Positions 5,560-8,471 of a stretch of DNA of 8,471 nt are shown in pieces. The stretch is from positions 1-8,471 of the forward strand of contig BOAV01000100.1 in NCBI GenBank assembly GCA_026002045.1, read 5' to 3'. The translations under genes and the position numbers were made by a program. The first letter of the stretch is position 1; each line of letters opens with the position of its first letter. The notes beneath the pieces are model-generated. The model did not search any database. It saw only the letters and a list, made by a program, of their open reading frames with translations, and was not told where the DNA came from. Origin of the DNA: Spirochaetia bacterium (GTDB taxonomy: Bacteria; Spirochaetota; Spirochaetia; Treponematales; Breznakiellaceae).

Positions 5560-6729
5560 ATGATTGGCCGGAAATATCCTTCGGAGATGAAAACCCTCAC
5601 CGATTCAAAGACCGGTAACAAGATTATCAAGCTGACCGGCGGCGATTCAAATAACTACCACATGTACTTCACCGAGAATTCATTTAACGAAGGCCGGCGG
5701 GAGATCATCTTCTATTCCGACCGGGATTCCGGAAAAGAATATCAGTACAACCTTTTTTCCATGAACCTTGATACCGGAGAGATGATTCAGCTTACCGATG
5801 TCCATAGCCCTATTTCCCATTGCATCAAACCAAAGGAAGGGGGCCGCCTCTTTTACTTTAACGATAACAAAGTCATACGCCTTGATATCCCAAGCCTGGA
5901 AGAAAGGGTGATCTACGAAAGCAGCCCCGATTTCAGGCTGACTTCGGTTTCGCTCAACAAGAGCGGGACCCGCATCGGCATTGCCCGCAACGAAGATATC
6001 AAAGTGATACGGGGCGCAAACTACACCGGGTTTACGGAAGCCATGTACGCCGTGAAGCGCAGTATTATTACCGTGACCGGCATTGACGGCAGCAACCCCT
6101 ATGACGCCTTTACAGATACCCACCTGATGGGCCACTTCCAGTTTGCCCCGGACGATGACACCATCGGTACCTTCTGCCACGAGGGCCCCTGGAATCTGGT
6201 ACAGCAGCGGATATGGATCATCGATTTTATGTCCCGGACCGTGCTTCCCTGCATGAGGCAGGAGGCGGACGATTCCATCGGCCACGAATTCTGGACCCGT
6301 GACGGGCTCATCTTCTTTGACAACCGGCGGGCCGGGCACGACGGCACCATCACCTCCGACAAGACCCAGGTCTTCAAGGCCCCGGTTGACAAGAAACAGG
6401 CCCCATACATTGGCTTTGCCGATAAATCGGGCAAGGTCATTCGCACCGTGGAAATGTCCTTCTACTGCAACCATTACCACGCGAACAATGACAATACCAT
6501 TCTGGTAGGCGACGATGTGGAGGATTTACAGCTCATCAATATTGCTAACGTCGCGGACGCCGGCTCAGCCCGGATGCAGCGCCTGTGTTTCCACGGCACT
6601 TCCTGGTACGGGCAAAGTACCCACTGTCACCCGACCTTTGACTGGGACGGGCGCTTTGTCCTTTATACCTCAGACTTCGGGGGCAAACACAATCTCTACA
6701 TGATCGACACCGAACAGGTTAAGTGGTAA
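5560..6729 (+). CDS. ogl: Oligogalacturonate lyase, polysaccharide lyase family 22
   Basis: This 389-residue protein has no signal peptide and the repeated strand pattern of a beta-propeller. It should act in the cytoplasm, splitting (unsaturated) digalacturonate into keto-uronate monomers that feed the Kdu/Kdg pathway, with a Mn2+-type metal ion. Motifs shared with known enzymes are FCHEGPWNLVQQRIW, GHEFWTRDG, CNHYHANNDNTILVGD and QSTHCHPTF with LYTSDFGG. Catalytic His242 (GHEFW) and Arg217 (QQRIW) fall at the same numbers I remember for the Yersinia enzyme. The metal ligands would be His305, Gln352, His355 and His357 (287, 350, 353 and 355 there, from memory). The spacing shows about 18 extra residues before His305 and about 16 fewer between His305 and Gln352. 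AGGGG at 5548-5552 serves the ATG, and the alignable N-terminus supports this start over Met10. No KduI or KduD gene is in the window. Confidence 0.88.
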   Translation: MIGRKYPSEMKTLTDSKTGNKIIKLTGGDSNNYHMYFTENSFNEGRREIIFYSDRDSGKEYQYNLFSMNLDTGEMIQLTDVHSPISHCIKPKEGGRLFYFNDNKVIRLDIPSLEERVIYESSPDFRLTSVSLNKSGTRIGIARNEDIKVIRGANYTGFTEAMYAVKRSIITVTGIDGSNPYDAFTDTHLMGHFQFAPDDDTIGTFCHEGPWNLVQQRIWIIDFMSRTVLPCMRQEADDSIGHEFWTRDGLIFFDNRRAGHDGTITSDKTQVFKAPVDKKQAPYIGFADKSGKVIRTVEMSFYCNHYHANNDNTILVGDDVEDLQLINIANVADAGSARMQRLCFHGTSWYGQSTHCHPTFDWDGRFVLYTSDFGGKHNLYMIDTEQVKW

Positions 6730-6733
6730 TTGA

Positions 6734-6771
6734 TTTACTGAAACAAAAACCGCTCCGTCTTCCGCAGTAAA
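6734..6771. repeat. Inverted repeat at the convergent gene ends
   Basis: TTTACTG (6734-6740) and CAGTAAA (6765-6771) are exact reverse complements with 24 bases between them. They overlap the last codons of the helicase gene and lie just after the lyase stop. The loop is long and no T-run follows on either strand, so this is a weak candidate for a shared transcription end. Confidence 0.25.
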
Positions 6772-8471
6772 CAGGAGAATTCCTCAAAGCTGGTTTGTGT
6801 TTCCGGTAACGATTTGAGGAAAAATTCCCCGTAGCGTTTGCGGAGTATCCTGCCGTCCAGCACCGCCACCACCCCGTGATCGCTGGAGCGGCGCATGAGC
6901 CGCCCAAAGCCCTGTTTGAATTTCATCACCGATTCGGGGAGGGAGAGTTCCATAAAGGGGTTGCGGCCCTGTTTTTCCAGGGCTTCCCGGCGGGCCTCAA
7001 AGACCGGGTCGTTGGGGGTACGGAAGGGCAGCCGGCATAAAATGACCAGACGGAGGGTGTCCCCCGGGGCATCCACCCCCTCCCAAAAGGAATCGGTGGC
7101 AAAGAGTACCGAAGTTTCGTCGTTGAGAAAATCCTGTAAAAGCCGGCTCCGGTCATCATCCCCCTGTTTCAGGCAGCGGATGCCCTGCTTTTGAAGTTCC
7201 GGGGCCGCCGCGTTATAGGCGCTCCGCAGGCTCTGGTATGAAGTGAAGAGGATCAGTGCCGATCCCCCGGCTGTTGCCGCAAGCTGTGCCGCGGCCCTGT
7301 CCACAAAATTCTGGTAACCGGGATCTTCCGGCAGGGGCGCGTCCGCAGGAACCGCCAGCAGCACCGATGAAGCATAGGGGAAGGGCGATGGGAAGCGGCC
7401 GGTCAGGACCTCCCGTTCCTTAATAAGATTGAGGCCGCACTGGCCCGCCCAGTAGTTAAAGGAGTCCGCCACGGTTAAAGTAGCGGAACAGCAGATCACG
7501 GTTTTGTTGGGCTCAAAGAGACTTTCCTTAAGGCCGGGGGCCACATCAACCGGGGTCACTGTAAAAACAGTCCAGGGGTCCCCATTACTCTGATGCCGCT
7601 CCAGCCACATCACCTCGGTTGGCCGTTCCTTGTATTCGATAAAAGATGAGCAGACGCCGCCGATGGTTTCAAGCCGCCGCTGTATGGTCTTTATTTCCCA
7701 CACCGCCGGGTTGTCTTGGTCATCCTCACCGACATTTTCCAGCATGTCCCGGATAATCTCTCCCAGGGTGGTGATCTTCTTCCGCAGGGCGATAAAGAGG
7801 GGAAACAGTACCCCGGCAATGTCATTCCGCGCCGGAACGAGACGGAACACCCCTTCCCCGCCGCAGAGTTCCTGGGCGGCGGCGTCAAGATCGTCCGCGG
7901 TCTCCCGGATCTTGTCGATGGCCGCCACCCCTTCATCGAGCTTGTCCTCCATGCGGGCAATCCCCGCCAGCCGGATAAGGAGGCCGTTCCGGGCAGCCCG
8001 GCGGCGGCGGTAGAGCCGCCCCAGCTGGCGGTAAATACCCAGGCGGCTGAATTCTTTTGAAAAGAATGAAGTGGCCGCCCCCTCAATCGTGTGGGCCTCA
8101 TCGATCACAACACGGGTGTAGGGTGGCAGCACCACAGTGTTGTCGTAACCGGCGCCCTCCTGCCGGGCGGCCAGGTCCGCAAAGAGCAGGTGATGGTTCA
8201 CCACGAGAATCCGGGCATCGGCGGCCTCCTTGCGGAGGGCCAGCACAAAGCAACGTTCCCGCTCGGGACAGCGCATACCCATGCACATGTCCGCCTCGGA
8301 ACAGACCCGGGACCAGACCGCTTCCAGGGGCACAAAGGCTAAGTCCGAGCGGCTCCCGGTCTTGGTGGTCTCCGCCCAGGAAACGATCCGGTAAATTTCG
8401 TCATTTTCGGCTTCATCCAGGCTGGGCTCCCGGACGGCGTCCTCCAGGCGGCGGCGGCAGAGGTAGTTACC
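6735..8471 (-). CDS. dinG: DinG/XPD-like ATP-dependent DNA helicase, N-terminus outside window
   Basis: The frame is open to the right edge, giving 578 visible residues; the GTG at 8331-8333 is internal, since family sequence (starting GNYLCRRRL) continues upstream of it. Visible parts are an Fe-S cysteine cluster (Cys5, Cys57, Cys63, Cys68 and Cys74 of the visible part, in NYLC, VCSEADMCMGMRC and ERCF), the ILVVNHHLLFADL segment, the DEAH box (VVIDEAH, about 121-127), CCSATL (motif III-like), LILFTSYQSL (motif IV), TDSFWEGVDAPG (motif V, about 455-465) and QGFGRLMRRSSDHG (motif VI, about 510-525). Walker A lies beyond the edge. Relatives are 5'-3' DNA helicases of DNA repair that unwind forked or R-loop structures. 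The symbol is by family resemblance; YoaA-type naming is equally possible. It is convergent with the lyase gene, with five bases between the stop codons, and is unlikely to be part of the sugar locus. Confidence 0.92.
   Translation of the reverse strand, partial: GNYLCRRRLEDAVREPSLDEAENDEIYRIVSWAETTKTGSRSDLAFVPLEAVWSRVCSEADMCMGMRCPERERCFVLALRKEAADARILVVNHHLLFADLAARQEGAGYDNTVVLPPYTRVVIDEAHTIEGAATSFFSKEFSRLGIYRQLGRLYRRRRAARNGLLIRLAGIARMEDKLDEGVAAIDKIRETADDLDAAAQELCGGEGVFRLVPARNDIAGVLFPLFIALRKKITTLGEIIRDMLENVGEDDQDNPAVWEIKTIQRRLETIGGVCSSFIEYKERPTEVMWLERHQSNGDPWTVFTVTPVDVAPGLKESLFEPNKTVICCSATLTVADSFNYWAGQCGLNLIKEREVLTGRFPSPFPYASSVLLAVPADAPLPEDPGYQNFVDRAAAQLAATAGGSALILFTSYQSLRSAYNAAAPELQKQGIRCLKQGDDDRSRLLQDFLNDETSVLFATDSFWEGVDAPGDTLRLVILCRLPFRTPNDPVFEARREALEKQGRNPFMELSLPESVMKFKQGFGRLMRRSSDHGVVAVLDGRILRKRYGEFFLKSLPETQTSFEEFSCLLRKTERFLFQ

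Noticed and set aside
5680..6480. Minus-strand open frame of 266 codons opposite the lyase gene.
   Set aside because: The plus strand encodes a complete PL22 enzyme with all expected residues; the antisense frame shows no family motifs.
6740..6771. GC-rich stretch followed by TTTTTG on the minus strand as an intrinsic terminator of the helicase gene.
   Set aside because: The GC-rich part does not form a continuous stem and lies inside the coding sequence.
6735..8333. Helicase gene starting at the GTG at 8331-8333.
   Set aside because: The same frame continues upstream to the window edge with family-typical sequence (NYLCRRRL), so the true start lies outside.

Overview
The window reads as part of a carbohydrate-utilisation locus in a free-living or gut-dwelling bacterium of moderately high GC, followed by the 3' part of a housekeeping-type helicase gene. 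The taxon cannot be fixed from the sequence. A spirochaete (Treponema-like) is my first guess, from the gene style, the TTG and GTG starts, and a DinG-type helicase that carries an Fe-S cysteine cluster. A Clostridia-like or Paenibacillus-like host cannot be excluded.

Layout, left to right. Bases 1-290 hold no intact gene: there is a pair of imperfect direct repeats (60-118), a short frame resembling the C-terminal domain of a transketolase or E1-beta protein cut off on both sides (118-231), and an inverted repeat built from CACGGATTA-like units (240-323). The right arm of that repeat runs into the 3' end of a minus-strand glycoside hydrolase family 43 gene (291-1835) and encodes its last dozen residues. 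A 135-bp AT-rich divergent control region (1836-1970) separates this gene from a plus-strand operon. The operon encodes two overlapping ABC permeases of the LplB/LplC (YteP/YtcP) type (1971-2894 and 2888-3796), a large lipoprotein substrate-binding protein (3833-5488), a textbook intrinsic terminator (5512-5539), and a family PL22 oligogalacturonate lyase (5560-6729). The last gene, on the minus strand from 6735 past the right edge, is a DinG/XPD-like superfamily 2 helicase whose N-terminus lies outside the window.

How the genes fit together: the lipoprotein and two permeases would import plant cell-wall oligosaccharides. Oligogalacturonate lyase would split the unsaturated galacturonate dimers in the cytoplasm, and the GH43 enzyme, which has no signal peptide, would remove xylose or arabinose units from imported oligomers. 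The expected cargo is therefore pectin-derived, possibly decorated, oligosaccharide. No ABC ATPase is encoded here, as is usual for this importer class, which borrows a shared MsmX-like ATPase. I found no convincing wholly new system. The points most worth checking are the repeat-derived tail of the GH43 protein, the terminator placed immediately before the lyase gene, and the loop differences in the lyase.
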